A stretch of 64,000 nt of DNA from contig CAWJJO010000001.1 of assembly GCA_963843285.1 (NCBI GenBank), positions 1 to 64,000 of the forward strand, read 5' to 3'. Shown here one piece after another: positions 52,199-61,600 of the stretch. Position numbers and translations under genes: made by a program. The notes under the pieces were generated by a model. That model was not told the origin of the DNA, searched no databases, and was given only the letters and a program-made list of their open reading frames with translations. Numbering within the stretch: the first letter of the stretch is position 1; every line of letters begins with the position of its first letter. This DNA comes from CAZDDB01 sp963843285 (GTDB lineage: Bacteria > Acidobacteriota > HRBIN11 > JAKEFK01).

Positions 52199-54262
52199 AT
52201 GAAGCAAGTCATTGGTGTGCTGCTGGTTTTGATTTTGGTCATAGCTGTCTGGGTTGCTATCCACCGAACCGGCAAAGGCGCACAGACCGTTTTCCCGTCC
52301 GCGAATGTGTTGTTGATCACAATCGATACCATCCGTCCGGATCATCTGTCCTGTTATGGGTCAAAGAATCCGACTCCAAATCTGGATGAGATTGCAGGCA
52401 AAGGCATCCTTTTTGAAAATGCATTCACACATGTCCCTTTGACGTTTCCTTCCCATACGGCCATCTTGACCGGATTATTCCCTGCGCATCATGGCGCGCA
52501 TCAAAATGGCCTGGACATATTTACCAGAAAGGAATTCCTCATTAGCAAACTATTCCACCAAAATGGGTATAAGACAGCGGCAATCGTTTCCTCGTTTGTG
52601 TTGGATCGAAGGTTCGGCTTGTCCGATGGTTTCGATACCTATGACGATCAAATGGAACGCCTTCCGGGAATTGGGTCCAATTTCGAAGTCGAACGTCCGG
52701 GAAATGAAGTCTACGATCACGCTATTCGCACTCTGGAAAGCTTCCGGGGAAACAAGTGGTTCATATGGTTGCATTTCTATGATCCGCATACTCCATATGC
52801 TCCACCTTCCCCGCTCGAGGGTTATGACGGTGAGATCGTGTTTGTGGATCAACAGATCGGTAAGCTTCACACGTGGTTGAAGGATCAAAAGATGGACCAG
52901 AACATGATCTGGATGATTCTGGGCGACCATGGAGAGAGCCTGGGTGAGCACGGAGAAGCCACGCATGGATTTTTTGTCTATAACAGCACGTTGAAGATTC
53001 CGATGATGCTGAGCTATCCCGGTTGCCAGGCAAACCTGCGAGTCCAGAGCCCTGCGGCTGCCGTGGATGTTGTGCCGACTCTAACGCAGCTCACAGGAGT
53101 TCACGATACTCAAACCCGCGATGGCGAATCCTTGCTGGGGCTGGTCCAGAACAATTCCCGCAAATTGGACATCTTTTTTGAGTCTCGCTACCCCCAGCTC
53201 ATGGGATGGAATGTGCTCCAGGGCCTGGTACATGCGGACTGGAAACTCATTTCCACAACTAGGTCGGAGCTTTATGACTGGAAGCAGGACGCATCCGAAT
53301 CCACCAACTTGTATTCGCAAAAAGAGGAGGTCTCCGCAGCCCTGAAGAAAGCTCTGGAGTCCATCTCGAATACGGCACCCACCGCGTCGCAGCAGCCTGA
53401 TTCTGAAACACTCGAGAAGCTGAGGAGCCTCGGATATATTAGTACTACAAATATAGCAGCAAAACAGGGAACGGCCGATCCGAAGGATAAGATTGTAATC
53501 TGGGGCGACTATGAAAGAAGCCTGCAGCTGCGGAATGCCGGGCAAAAAGACGAGGCGAGGCGGATTTTGACCGCATTAACGGAAATGGAGCCGGCAAACA
53601 ATTTCTTTCGGATCTCCCTGGCAAGCGGCCTCCGGGAAGTTGGCGACGCATCGGGCGCCATCCAGCAACTGGAAACGGCAGTTCGAACCGATCCGTCGGA
53701 TTCGAATGTGTATCACGAACTGGCTCTGGCCCACAAAGAGATGCGGAACTATCCTGAAGCGATCCAGGCGGAAGAAGCAGCGCTGGCCCTTCAGCCAAAT
53801 CGCGCAGAATACATCAGCTTGAAAGGGATCCTTCTTGTAGAAACAGGACAGTTTCAGCGTGCGATCATTGAATTTGATCGAGTTTTGAAAATCGATCAAA
53901 ACAATGCTGTTGTGTGGAATAACTATGGAAATGCGTTGCGTGAAACAGGAGAAATAGACAAAGCGGCGGCGGCATACAGGAAAGCGATCGAACTGTCGCC
54001 TCACTACGCATATCCGCAAAATGGTCTTGGTACCATTCTGGTCCGTCAGGACCGCACCCGAGAAGCGATCCCCTATTTTGAAAAAGCTCTCGATCTCGAT
54101 CCAAAGTATGTGGAAGTCTACCTGAATCTCGGAATCGCGTTCGATACTCTCCATGAGACGGAAAAGGCAAAAACGCTCTATCGATCCTTTCTGAGACTCG
54201 CCCCAGATTGGATGGAGCAGGAACGTCATAACGCTCAAATCCTTCTTGCCCGACTCAAGTAG
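52199..54262 (+). CDS. Sulfatase-fold hydrolase/transferase with C-terminal TPR repeats
   Basis: 687 residues. An N-terminal hydrophobic segment (~3-20) anchors or exports it. Residues ~30-330 are an alkaline-phosphatase/sulfatase domain: NVLLITIDTIRPDHLSCYG, PLTFPSHTAILTG and GDHGESLGEHGE supply metal ligands. At the nucleophile site it has Thr-Phe-Pro-Ser-His instead of the sulfatase Cys/Ser-x-Pro-x-Arg, so it is not a formylglycine sulfatase. From ~425 to the end about six TPR units follow (for example YPEAIQAEEAALALQPNRAE). This fusion is frequent in Acidobacteriota. The substrate is unknown. Confidence 0.8.
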   Translation: MKQVIGVLLVLILVIAVWVAIHRTGKGAQTVFPSANVLLITIDTIRPDHLSCYGSKNPTPNLDEIAGKGILFENAFTHVPLTFPSHTAILTGLFPAHHGAHQNGLDIFTRKEFLISKLFHQNGYKTAAIVSSFVLDRRFGLSDGFDTYDDQMERLPGIGSNFEVERPGNEVYDHAIRTLESFRGNKWFIWLHFYDPHTPYAPPSPLEGYDGEIVFVDQQIGKLHTWLKDQKMDQNMIWMILGDHGESLGEHGEATHGFFVYNSTLKIPMMLSYPGCQANLRVQSPAAAVDVVPTLTQLTGVHDTQTRDGESLLGLVQNNSRKLDIFFESRYPQLMGWNVLQGLVHADWKLISTTRSELYDWKQDASESTNLYSQKEEVSAALKKALESISNTAPTASQQPDSETLEKLRSLGYISTTNIAAKQGTADPKDKIVIWGDYERSLQLRNAGQKDEARRILTALTEMEPANNFFRISLASGLREVGDASGAIQQLETAVRTDPSDSNVYHELALAHKEMRNYPEAIQAEEAALALQPNRAEYISLKGILLVETGQFQRAIIEFDRVLKIDQNNAVVWNNYGNALRETGEIDKAAAAYRKAIELSPHYAYPQNGLGTILVRQDRTREAIPYFEKALDLDPKYVEVYLNLGIAFDTLHETEKAKTLYRSFLRLAPDWMEQERHNAQILLARLK

Positions 54263-54499
54263 ACGCTCCAAAGTCGCCTATCTTGATCCAAAATAATGGA
54301 TTCAGCCGGGTAGACAGCGTCCATTTGTCGTCGGGATTCTGATTTTTGTACGTGGTATGAGTTTTGCTAACTCAAGTCGACTTAGGGATGCCTTGTAGGG
54401 TCTTGCTATTGTTCCATGTTCTTTGTTCCAGTGTTATGATACGGTTAACCTTTCGTTAACATGCATCAACAACCCGATCTATTTTCTGGAGGAAATTGT

Positions 54500-57391
54500 A
54501 TGAAAAAGTTGTGGGTACTTGTTGTCGCCCTGCTTTGGATATGCGGATTCGCAGTGTATCCCGCGTATGCTCAGCTTGGAAGCGGCACGGTCACCGGGAT
54601 CGTCAACGACGATCAGGGAAACCCTCTTCCCGGGGTTTCGGTGAGCGCAAAGAATACAGAAACCGGTTTTGAGCGCACGGACGTCTCAAGCGCTACGGGG
54701 TCGTACCGGATCCCATCCATTCCGTTTGGAGCCTACGACATCACTGCCCAGCTTCAAAACTTCTCCACTCAGGTGAAGACAGATGTTCGCGTGGATGTCG
54801 GCCGTACAATCTCGATCGACTTTCAAATGAAACTGTCCACCACCGCGGAAGTGATTCAAGTTACAGGGGAAACTCCGTTGATTGAAAACACGGAGTCTCA
54901 TATTGCTACGACGGTAACTCCTGAACAAGTCGAGAATCTTCCCCTAAACGGCCGTCAATTCGCCAATCTTGGAGCGCTTGCTCCGGGAACAACCCTTTCT
55001 GTTCACCCGGATCCTACCCGTCCGAGCAATCTGGCTATCAGTTTAATCGGCGGCAGCGGACGAAACATGAATGTCAACGTTGACGGTGGTGACAATAATG
55101 ATGACACGGTCGGCGGGATCAACCAGTTTTACTCGCTGGAATCCGTTGCCGAATTTACACTGTTTACCAACCGCTACAAGGCTGAATATGGACGCTCCAG
55201 CGGCGGCGTGTTGAACGTTGTCACAAAATCTGGAACCAACACGTTCCACGGCTCCTTCTTTTCACTGTTCCGCAACGAGAGCCTGAACGCGCTAACCGAA
55301 TCGGAAGAGCAGGCCGGATTGAGCGATCCGACCCCTTACAGCCGTGAACAGTTTGGCGGCTCCGTCGGCGGCCCGATCGTGAAGGATCGTGCACATTTCT
55401 TCTTTGCCGCGGAACGTTCTCAGCAGGATCAGCAATCCATCGTCAACACACGGGGCATCGCGCCTGATCTTGATGGCGTGCAGCCAGTACCGACAGATGA
55501 TACGCTCTTTACGGTAAAAGGGACGGGCAATCTTAGCCCAAGCCAGTTCCTGACTGTACGGTATGGTCAGCAGAAAACAGAAACCCTCTACGCCACGGCT
55601 CCAAACTATGCAGCCAATGCTAGAGGCACTCTGACGAACAACTTCCACTCCATTCTGGCAAGTCATAGCTACGTCATCAGCGACGATAAGCTGAACGAAT
55701 TCAACTTCCAGTATGCGGATTTCAGGGACGAGATCCGGCCGACATCCACGGATCCGACGGAGATCTTTCCTAACGGTGTTTATCTCGGCCAGAACATCAA
55801 TACTCCGCAAACAACAGAACAAGAGAAGTATCAATTCAAAGATGATTTCTCCTGGAGTATGAGTGGAAAACATCATTTCAAGGCGGGAATTTCGTTCGTT
55901 CATGAGCCCCTACTGGCTGGAACATTTACAACGGGAACAGTGAACCAATTCCTTCACTTTTCGAACAGCCGGGATTCCGCAATCACCGATATTACAAGAT
56001 TTGGCGGATTGTTTGAGAGTTCGACACCGAATAATCAAACAGGGTTTTATTTCCAGGACGACTGGAATGTGAATGAGCATCTTACTCTGAACCTGGGAAT
56101 TCGGTACGATGTAATCACAGGTCTGGAGATCGATCAATCCCCGAGTACGTTCTATCAAGCGCTTCACAATTCAACGTTGGCCTTCCCCTATCTGAAGCCA
56201 TTCCAGGAAAGCGCCAACGGCAGCATCGAAATGGACAAGAACAACTTCCAGCCGCGTCTTGGTTTGGCATATGACTGGAAGGGCGACGGTTCCACTGTCA
56301 TCCGCGGAGGATGGGGACTCTACTATGATTTCCCATACACCAATGCAAACCTGTTGTTTGCGCTTGCCGCGCTCGGTGGGTACGGAACTGAGTTCAACGT
56401 CAACGATCCGAACGGGATTTGTAACGTTCCACGCGATGCAGCCGACAATTGCCCCGGCAATAACCTGTTCCACGTTGGTGATCCACTGCCCCCGAACCAA
56501 CTTCCCAGCCCGATTGCAGTTCCCCGGGACGCGATGTCTCCGGACTGGAAGATTCCGTATACGAACCAGTTTTCAGCCGGATTCAGCCAGCAAATCGGAA
56601 ACGATTCAGCAGTCGATGTCGATTACGTTCACGTAGCGGTACGCGACCAGTACCTACGCTCAAGAGTAAACGGGACGTTGTCAGCAGGCGGACCGCGGGC
56701 ATTCCCCGGCTTCTCTACCAGTGCTCGAGTCTATTTCCCGGGTGGTTTCAGCGACTATGATGGCGTCAGCTTTAGCTACCGCACACGCGTTCACAAGGGA
56801 ATCCAGTTGCAGGGATCCTATACACTATCGAAAGTCGAAGGAAACACGCTGTTCGGATCGGATGAGTTTAGATTGGGTTCACCTCCAACCTGCACACATT
56901 GTCCGCTTGATTTCAAGATCGGACCCGAAGACGATCCACGTATGGTAGGACCGTTGAACACCGATGCACGTCACCGGATGGTGATCGCAGGGATTTTCGA
57001 TCTTCCGTACGATTTTGTAGTGTCCGGGTTCTTCCGGGCTACCTCTTCCAAACCCTTTAATGCGTTTGATCCTTCCAGTGATCCCAACGGAGATGCGTAC
57101 TTGTACGACACTCCCGATTCGCATGTAAATTCCCGTCAGGGAGAACCGTTCTCACAGTTGGATCTTCGCGTAAGCAAAGCATTCCGATTTGGAGACGCAG
57201 TAAAGGTGGAAGGAATTCTTGAGGTTTTTAACCTCTTCAATTCTAACAATCCCGGAGGCAACAACCAGAGTGGAAACGCTTTCAATGGTGATTTGTCCGA
57301 TTCTGGTTTCGGACAGGCGACTCTGTTTGCCGGCGATCCAAGCCAGGGTGAACAGCGACTGGCTCAGATTGGTTTCCGTATCGAATTCTAA
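54500..57391 (+). CDS. Oar-like TonB-dependent receptor with carboxypeptidase-regulatory domain
   Basis: 963 residues from the ATG at 54500, which has GGAGGA 6-7 bases upstream; the frame is open further up. Signal peptide 1-26 (AYA-Q). Residues ~30-110 form a CarboxypepD_reg-like beta domain (TVTGIVNDDQGNPLPGVSVS). The plug follows (LPLNGRQFANLGALAPG), then a ~750-residue beta-barrel ending in IGFRIEF with a terminal Phe, the outer-membrane insertion signal. Such Oar-type receptors are abundant in Acidobacteriota. The ligand is unknown. A strong terminator follows. Confidence 0.85.
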   Translation: MKKLWVLVVALLWICGFAVYPAYAQLGSGTVTGIVNDDQGNPLPGVSVSAKNTETGFERTDVSSATGSYRIPSIPFGAYDITAQLQNFSTQVKTDVRVDVGRTISIDFQMKLSTTAEVIQVTGETPLIENTESHIATTVTPEQVENLPLNGRQFANLGALAPGTTLSVHPDPTRPSNLAISLIGGSGRNMNVNVDGGDNNDDTVGGINQFYSLESVAEFTLFTNRYKAEYGRSSGGVLNVVTKSGTNTFHGSFFSLFRNESLNALTESEEQAGLSDPTPYSREQFGGSVGGPIVKDRAHFFFAAERSQQDQQSIVNTRGIAPDLDGVQPVPTDDTLFTVKGTGNLSPSQFLTVRYGQQKTETLYATAPNYAANARGTLTNNFHSILASHSYVISDDKLNEFNFQYADFRDEIRPTSTDPTEIFPNGVYLGQNINTPQTTEQEKYQFKDDFSWSMSGKHHFKAGISFVHEPLLAGTFTTGTVNQFLHFSNSRDSAITDITRFGGLFESSTPNNQTGFYFQDDWNVNEHLTLNLGIRYDVITGLEIDQSPSTFYQALHNSTLAFPYLKPFQESANGSIEMDKNNFQPRLGLAYDWKGDGSTVIRGGWGLYYDFPYTNANLLFALAALGGYGTEFNVNDPNGICNVPRDAADNCPGNNLFHVGDPLPPNQLPSPIAVPRDAMSPDWKIPYTNQFSAGFSQQIGNDSAVDVDYVHVAVRDQYLRSRVNGTLSAGGPRAFPGFSTSARVYFPGGFSDYDGVSFSYRTRVHKGIQLQGSYTLSKVEGNTLFGSDEFRLGSPPTCTHCPLDFKIGPEDDPRMVGPLNTDARHRMVIAGIFDLPYDFVVSGFFRATSSKPFNAFDPSSDPNGDAYLYDTPDSHVNSRQGEPFSQLDLRVSKAFRFGDAVKVEGILEVFNLFNSNNPGGNNQSGNAFNGDLSDSGFGQATLFAGDPSQGEQRLAQIGFRIEF

Positions 57392-57411
57392 TCAATTCGA
57401 GATTTTACGAG

Positions 57412-57443
57412 GGGTGGTCCTATACGGACCACCCTTTTTTTTT
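57412..57443 (+). terminator. Rho-independent terminator after the TonB receptor gene
   Basis: GGGTGGTCC (57412-57420) and GGACCACCC (57426-57434) form a perfect 9-bp stem with loop TATAC, followed by nine T. Confidence 0.9.
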
Positions 57444-57456
57444 GACAGGGGAGATT

Positions 57457-58208
57457 ATGGAACTAACAGATAAGATTGCAGTCGTCACAGGAGCAAGTAG
57501 CGGACTTGGCCGCAGCAATAGCAATGCGATTCGTTCAGGAAGGAGCTATCGTGGCGGGTATTGCGCGAAATGAAACAGCACTCAAGTCAATGGAGATCCG
57601 ATCATTTTCTACCTTTCCCGGCAGACCTGAGTGACGAAGCCCAAACCGTTGCCGTCACCAATCTCGTTCTGGAAAAACTGGGAGGTGTGGACATTCTGGT
57701 TCACGCGGCAGGTATCATCGGTTCGGGAACGATCGAGACGACATCGCTGCAGACCTGGGACACCATGATGAACATCAATCTTCGCAGCATCTTTCACCTC
57801 ACGCAATTGATGCTTCCTTCGTTGATCGAACGAAAAGGAAACATTGTGAACATCTCCAGCGTGGCAGGGCCCCGATCTTTCCCGGGTGTGCTCGCATATT
57901 GTGTGAGCAAGGCGGCGCTCGACCAGCTTACGAGATGCGCGGCGCTTGAGCTCGCCCCCAAAGGAGTGCGAGTAAATGCTATCAACCCGGGCGTGGTGGT
58001 AACTCAGCTTCATCGTTCCGGAGGTATGGATGAAGAGCGCTACCAGGCATTTCTGGCGCATTCAAAGACGACACATCCGATGGGAAGAGTTGGAACCTCG
58101 GAGGAAGTCGCGGATCTTGTTCTCTTCCTTGCATCGCCACGCGCTTCGTGGATTACAGGGGGCACTTACAGTATTGACGGCGGAAGAAGCTTGACCTGTG
58201 CGCGATGA
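57457..58208 (+). pseudogene. Short-chain dehydrogenase/reductase with two frameshifts
   Basis: The frame from ATG 57457 (GGGGAGA 6 bases upstream) reads ELTDKIAVVTGASSGLGR, the NAD(P)-binding TGxxxGxG motif. The +1 frame continues AIAMRFVQEGAIVAGIARNE. The next +1 frame, open from 57561 to 58208, holds PADLSDEAQ, VDILVHAAGIIGSG, the catalytic Ser/Tyr/Lys (ISSVAG, YCVSKAA) and INPGVVVTQLH. Two single-base insertions (near 57514 and between 57580 and 57640) would restore a ~250-residue SDR of normal length. All catalytic residues are kept, so this is either very recent decay or an assembly error. Confidence 0.8.
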
Positions 58209-58239
58209 AAGTTTGACTCACACAATTTGACGACTTAGA

Positions 58240-59085
58240 ATGAAAACGATGAAATGGGAAGGTGTCGGATCTTTGACGATTTTGCTCGATTTTGATCTCT
58301 ACAAAGTCCAAGGGGCACACCTGAGCATCCCGATGCTTGGCATCGATCAGGATGTCGGTCATCTGACCCAATTTGAAACGCTCCCCACCGGCGCCTTTGA
58401 GGGAACGCTTACGACATTCCTTACAAATGGCGAAGAACTCACACAATCGATCAGAATCAAAGTAAACCCGAATCAAGGCAATCTTCATAAGTATTCTCTC
58501 ACCGGGCCTCCGCAGGATGTGATCATTCGCCCGGTTGATTCGCGCGACGAAGCGATCCTTTTCGCGGAAGTAAAGATCGAAGAGCTCGATATGAACTTTC
58601 GGCCCGTCCGCGATAACAAAGGCCTCGCCTACAAGCTCCGACCGGGGGATTACCGGATCAAAGTCGTTTTACCAAATCTGCGTGTGAGAACTTTTCCTCT
58701 GAAGGTTACGGAAGACGTTCATATCTACACGCTGCAGGTAGAAGGAAGACACAAGGAAACAAGACGAGAGGCGAGGATTCAGCTGGCCGTGCCTGTCTCC
58801 TACCAAACCGGGGACGGCAAATGGGTTTCGACACAAACGGTGAACATCAGCAGCACCGGCCTTTGTCTGATCAAAAAGCAGTGGAACCTGGACGACGAAA
58901 AGATGAATGTACGGCTTTTCGTGCCGGTGTCCGGGGAGCCGCTGGAATGCCCCGCAAACGTGCGCTGGGTGCGGGACGAAGGCGGACCTGCCTCAGAAAT
59001 GGGACTCGAGCTGCGTCTGACTTCGCAAAACAAGTCGGCACTGAAGAAATGGCTCAGCGAAAACACGCAGAAGAAGTCGGAATAA
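58240..59085 (+). CDS. PilZ-domain protein
   Basis: 281 residues with no signal peptide. Residues ~175-275 are a PilZ domain: the RREAR motif (RxxxR) and NISSTGLCL (D/NxSxxG), which bind cyclic di-GMP in this family, followed by VRWV and a GLEL strand. The N-terminal ~170 residues are beta-rich and unrecognised; one segment (VRDNKGLAYKLRPGDYRIKV) looks like a carboxypeptidase-regulatory-type strand set. Likely a c-di-GMP effector for motility or surface functions (inference). Convergent with kdsC. Confidence 0.75.
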   Translation: MKTMKWEGVGSLTILLDFDLYKVQGAHLSIPMLGIDQDVGHLTQFETLPTGAFEGTLTTFLTNGEELTQSIRIKVNPNQGNLHKYSLTGPPQDVIIRPVDSRDEAILFAEVKIEELDMNFRPVRDNKGLAYKLRPGDYRIKVVLPNLRVRTFPLKVTEDVHIYTLQVEGRHKETRREARIQLAVPVSYQTGDGKWVSTQTVNISSTGLCLIKKQWNLDDEKMNVRLFVPVSGEPLECPANVRWVRDEGGPASEMGLELRLTSQNKSALKKWLSENTQKKSE

Positions 59086-59156
59086 CCACAAAGGCACAAA
59101 ATAATTAGGGAAGGAATTCTGTTATTGATTTTTCGTGCCTTCGTGTGTTCGTGGTT
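59084..59156. repeat. AACCAC...GTGGTT inverted repeat between PilZ and kdsC genes
   Basis: AACCACAAAGGCACAAAA on the left and TTTTTCGTGCCTTCGTG...GTTCGTGGTT on the right form an imperfect long stem. It overlaps both convergent stop codons and may serve as a two-way terminator. Related elements are at 61469-61595 and 45519-45548. Confidence 0.65.
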
Positions 59157-59694
59157 AATCCTGCCTTGAGCTGAACTCACGGAGGATCAGCTGTTCTTTT
59201 CCCTGCGCGGCCAATAGGAGATCGATGAATTCACGCACTGCGCCGTCACCACCCGCCCTTTGAAGCACGAGATCCACCCGTTTTTTCACATGACCATGGG
59301 CATTTGCCGGAGCAACTGAGAGCCCGACACGCTCCAAAACAGGTAGATCAGGTACATCATCCCCGATAAACGCGATATCCGAAAAGTCGAGCTGATGACG
59401 ACCGGCAATCTCTTCCAGTACAGGTAGTTTATCCATCCGGTTCATATATAGATCATCAATGTGAAGTTCCTGACAACGTATTTTGAGCGCCGCGGAGGAT
59501 CGACCGCTGATAATCCCGATCCGGATTCCACATTTCATAGCCGATACGATTCCAAACCCATCGGCGATACAAAACATCTTCACCTCTTCCCCGTCCGGCA
59601 TCAACAAAACCTGTCCGTTTGTCATGACTCCATCTACATCCAGTAGAAGCATCTTGATTTTTCTTGCTTTCGCAACAATTGCCGGATCCATCAA
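59155..59694 (-). CDS. kdsC: 3-deoxy-D-manno-octulosonate 8-phosphate phosphatase
   Basis: 179 residues, a C0-type HAD phosphatase that removes phosphate from Kdo-8-P in lipopolysaccharide core synthesis. The nucleophile motif is LLLDVDGVMTNG (Asp19, Asp21). IISGRSSAAL carries the motif-2 residue, and FIGDDVPDLPVL the closing Asp pair. Length is normal. It overlaps kdsD by 4 bases (ATGA-type), so kdsA, kdsD and kdsC form one tightly coupled unit. Confidence 0.9.
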   Translation of the reverse strand: MMDPAIVAKARKIKMLLLDVDGVMTNGQVLLMPDGEEVKMFCIADGFGIVSAMKCGIRIGIISGRSSAALKIRCQELHIDDLYMNRMDKLPVLEEIAGRHQLDFSDIAFIGDDVPDLPVLERVGLSVAPANAHGHVKKRVDLVLQRAGGDGAVREFIDLLLAAQGKEQLILREFSSRQD

Positions 59695-60647
59695 ATCATC
59701 TCCGTGCGCCAGAGATCATGCAGGTGAATGATTCCCAGAATGTGTCTTTCGTCATCTAAAACGAGCAGTGATGTGATTTTCTTTTCTTCCATGAGATTCA
59801 GTGCCCGCGTAGCCAACTCTTCTGCAGGAATTGTGCTGGGATTCGGAGTCATACATTCGACTGCGGTTCGGGTCATCAGACGATCATCTTTTTCCAAATG
59901 CCGGCGCAAGTCTCCATCCGAGATGACTCCAATTACTCTTTCTTCAGCATCCAGGACACTCGTAATGCCGAGTCCTTTCCGCGACATCTCATAGACCACA
60001 TCTTTCATCAGCGCGGTCCCATGAACGCGCGGAACGGCATCTCCCGTGTGCATCAGATCGGAAACCTTGAGCAGCTTCTTACCTAGCCTGCCCCCGGGAT
60101 GCAATCGCGCATAGTCTTCCGGCTTGAATCCATGCACTTCCATCAAACACATCGCGAGCGCATCTCCCATCGCAAGCGCAGCAGTTGTAGACGCGGTAGG
60201 AACCAGATTCATCGGGCAGGCTTCCTTTTGAACACTGACATCCAGAACCACATCGCTGTGTTTCGCAAGGGTGGATTGAATGTTCCCGGTGAGTGAAATC
60301 AACGGAACCCCGAGGCGCTTTACCCACTCCAGTAGACGCAGCAGTTCTTCCGTTTCTCCGCTATTGGAAATGGCGACTACAGTATCTCCCGGTGTTACCA
60401 TTCCCATGTCTCCGTGAATGGCTTCTGCAGGATGCAGAAACAGAGACGGAATTCCGGTACTCGAGAATGTAGCCGCAATTTTCTTTCCCACAATACCTGA
60501 TTTTCCCATTCCGGTCAGAACCACACGCCCTTTGCATTGTCCAAGTACTTCAACCGCGCGCTCAAAATTTGAGTCAATTCTATCTAATAGATTAGAGATT
60601 GCGGCAGCTTCGCTTTGCAACACTTCACGGGCGGTCTTCCGAATCAT
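59691..60647 (-). CDS. kdsD: D-arabinose 5-phosphate isomerase
   Basis: 318 residues from the ATG at 60647, which overlaps the kdsA stop as ATGA; a longer frame upstream lies within kdsA. The N-terminal SIS domain (GMGKSGIVGKKIAATFSSTG, AISNSGETEE) converts ribulose-5-P to arabinose-5-P, the substrate of kdsA. HPGGRLGKKL and two CBS domains (~200-318, ending LGIIHLHDLWR) follow. This is the usual KdsD/KpsF build and length. Confidence 0.9.
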   Translation of the reverse strand: MIRKTAREVLQSEAAAISNLLDRIDSNFERAVEVLGQCKGRVVLTGMGKSGIVGKKIAATFSSTGIPSLFLHPAEAIHGDMGMVTPGDTVVAISNSGETEELLRLLEWVKRLGVPLISLTGNIQSTLAKHSDVVLDVSVQKEACPMNLVPTASTTAALAMGDALAMCLMEVHGFKPEDYARLHPGGRLGKKLLKVSDLMHTGDAVPRVHGTALMKDVVYEMSRKGLGITSVLDAEERVIGVISDGDLRRHLEKDDRLMTRTAVECMTPNPSTIPAEELATRALNLMEEKKITSLLVLDDERHILGIIHLHDLWRTEMI

Positions 60648-61468
60648 GAGCGTTTGGCGATGCGATCGAGTTCCATCAATTTCTCCAGGAGCGACGGCAA
60701 GCGATCCAGTGGGCATGCGTTCGGACCATCGGAAAGTGCGCGCTCCGGATGATCGTGCACTTCCATAAATAGTCCATGGACACCGATCGCCACCGCGGCT
60801 CTTGCCAGCGGTTCGATGAACTCGCGCTGTCCACCGGAGCGATTTCCTTCCCCGCCCGGTAACTGGACGCAGTGTGTGGCGTCAAAGACTACCGCGCAAC
60901 CCAGCTTCTTCATGATTTCGATGGAGCGAAAATCTACCACCAGATTGTTATATCCGAAAGACGCTCCTCGTTCGGTGAGGATCAATCGCTCATTTCCCAC
61001 ACGCCTAACCTTGTCCGCTACGTTTTTCATGTCCTCCGGAGCCAGAAACTGGCCTTTCTTCACATTCACAACGCAGTTTGTCTTTGCAGCCGCCACGATC
61101 AAATCAGTCTGTCTGCTCAAGAAGGCCGGAATCTGCAAAACATCCACTACAGACGCCAGGATTGAAGCCTGCCCGGGTTCATGAATATCGGTGAGTACCG
61201 GGACCCTGTGATTCTTCTTCAATGTGGAAAACAACTCTACTGCTTCCTCAATACCGGGGCCACGAAACGAATCAATAGAAGAACGGTTCGCTTTGTCAAA
61301 CGAAGCCTTAAAGATATACGGAATTCCGAGCCCCACACAGATTTCCTTGATCTTTCCACAGAGAAAATCGATGTGGTCCGCGCTCTCAATGACGCAGGGC
61401 CCCCCGATAAAGAAGAAAGGCGCACCGTCACGGACCTGGATAGTCTCGCCAATCTGAAATGGAATCAT
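60644..61468 (-). CDS. kdsA: 3-deoxy-8-phosphooctulonate synthase
   Basis: 274 residues from the ATG at 61468. It condenses arabinose-5-P with phosphoenolpyruvate to Kdo-8-P. Readable motifs are GGPCVIESADH, FKASFDKANRSS, PVLTDIHE, FDATHCVQLPGG and GLFMEVHDHPE, all typical of KdsA. An Asn-type metal-independent or metal-dependent class cannot be decided safely. No Shine-Dalgarno precedes the start; instead the AACCAC repeat abuts it. First gene of the kdsA-kdsD-kdsC unit. Confidence 0.92.
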   Translation of the reverse strand: MIPFQIGETIQVRDGAPFFFIGGPCVIESADHIDFLCGKIKEICVGLGIPYIFKASFDKANRSSIDSFRGPGIEEAVELFSTLKKNHRVPVLTDIHEPGQASILASVVDVLQIPAFLSRQTDLIVAAAKTNCVVNVKKGQFLAPEDMKNVADKVRRVGNERLILTERGASFGYNNLVVDFRSIEIMKKLGCAVVFDATHCVQLPGGEGNRSGGQREFIEPLARAAVAIGVHGLFMEVHDHPERALSDGPNACPLDRLPSLLEKLMELDRIAKRS

Positions 61469-61595
61469 AACCACAACGGCACAAAGACACTAAGGATACA
61501 ATTTAAGCACGGAATCATGCAAATCACGGATTTTTCGATGCGGGTTCCGTACCTTCCGCTATGAATCTTCTTCGTGCCTTTGTGCCTTCGTGGTT
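61469..61595. repeat. AACCAC...GTGGTT inverted repeat between pyrG and kdsA
   Basis: AACCACAACGGCACAAAGAC on the left and TCGTGCCTTTGTGCCTTCG-TGGTT on the right, about 70 bases apart. It fills the space between pyrG and kdsA and touches the kdsA start codon. It belongs to the same family as 59084-59156. Confidence 0.65.
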
Positions 61596-61600
61596 ACTTT

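Noticed and set aside
52199..54262. True formylglycine sulfatase
   Set aside because: The Cys/Ser-x-Pro-x-Arg signature is absent (Thr-Phe-Pro-Ser-His instead), so only the fold is claimed.
53576..54271. 231-codon minus-strand open frame
   Set aside because: It runs opposite the TPR repeats of the sulfatase-type gene. The repeats on the plus strand are unmistakable.
55292..55903. 203-codon minus-strand open frame inside the TonB receptor gene
   Set aside because: It is the shadow of the receptor coding sequence, without start signal or motif.
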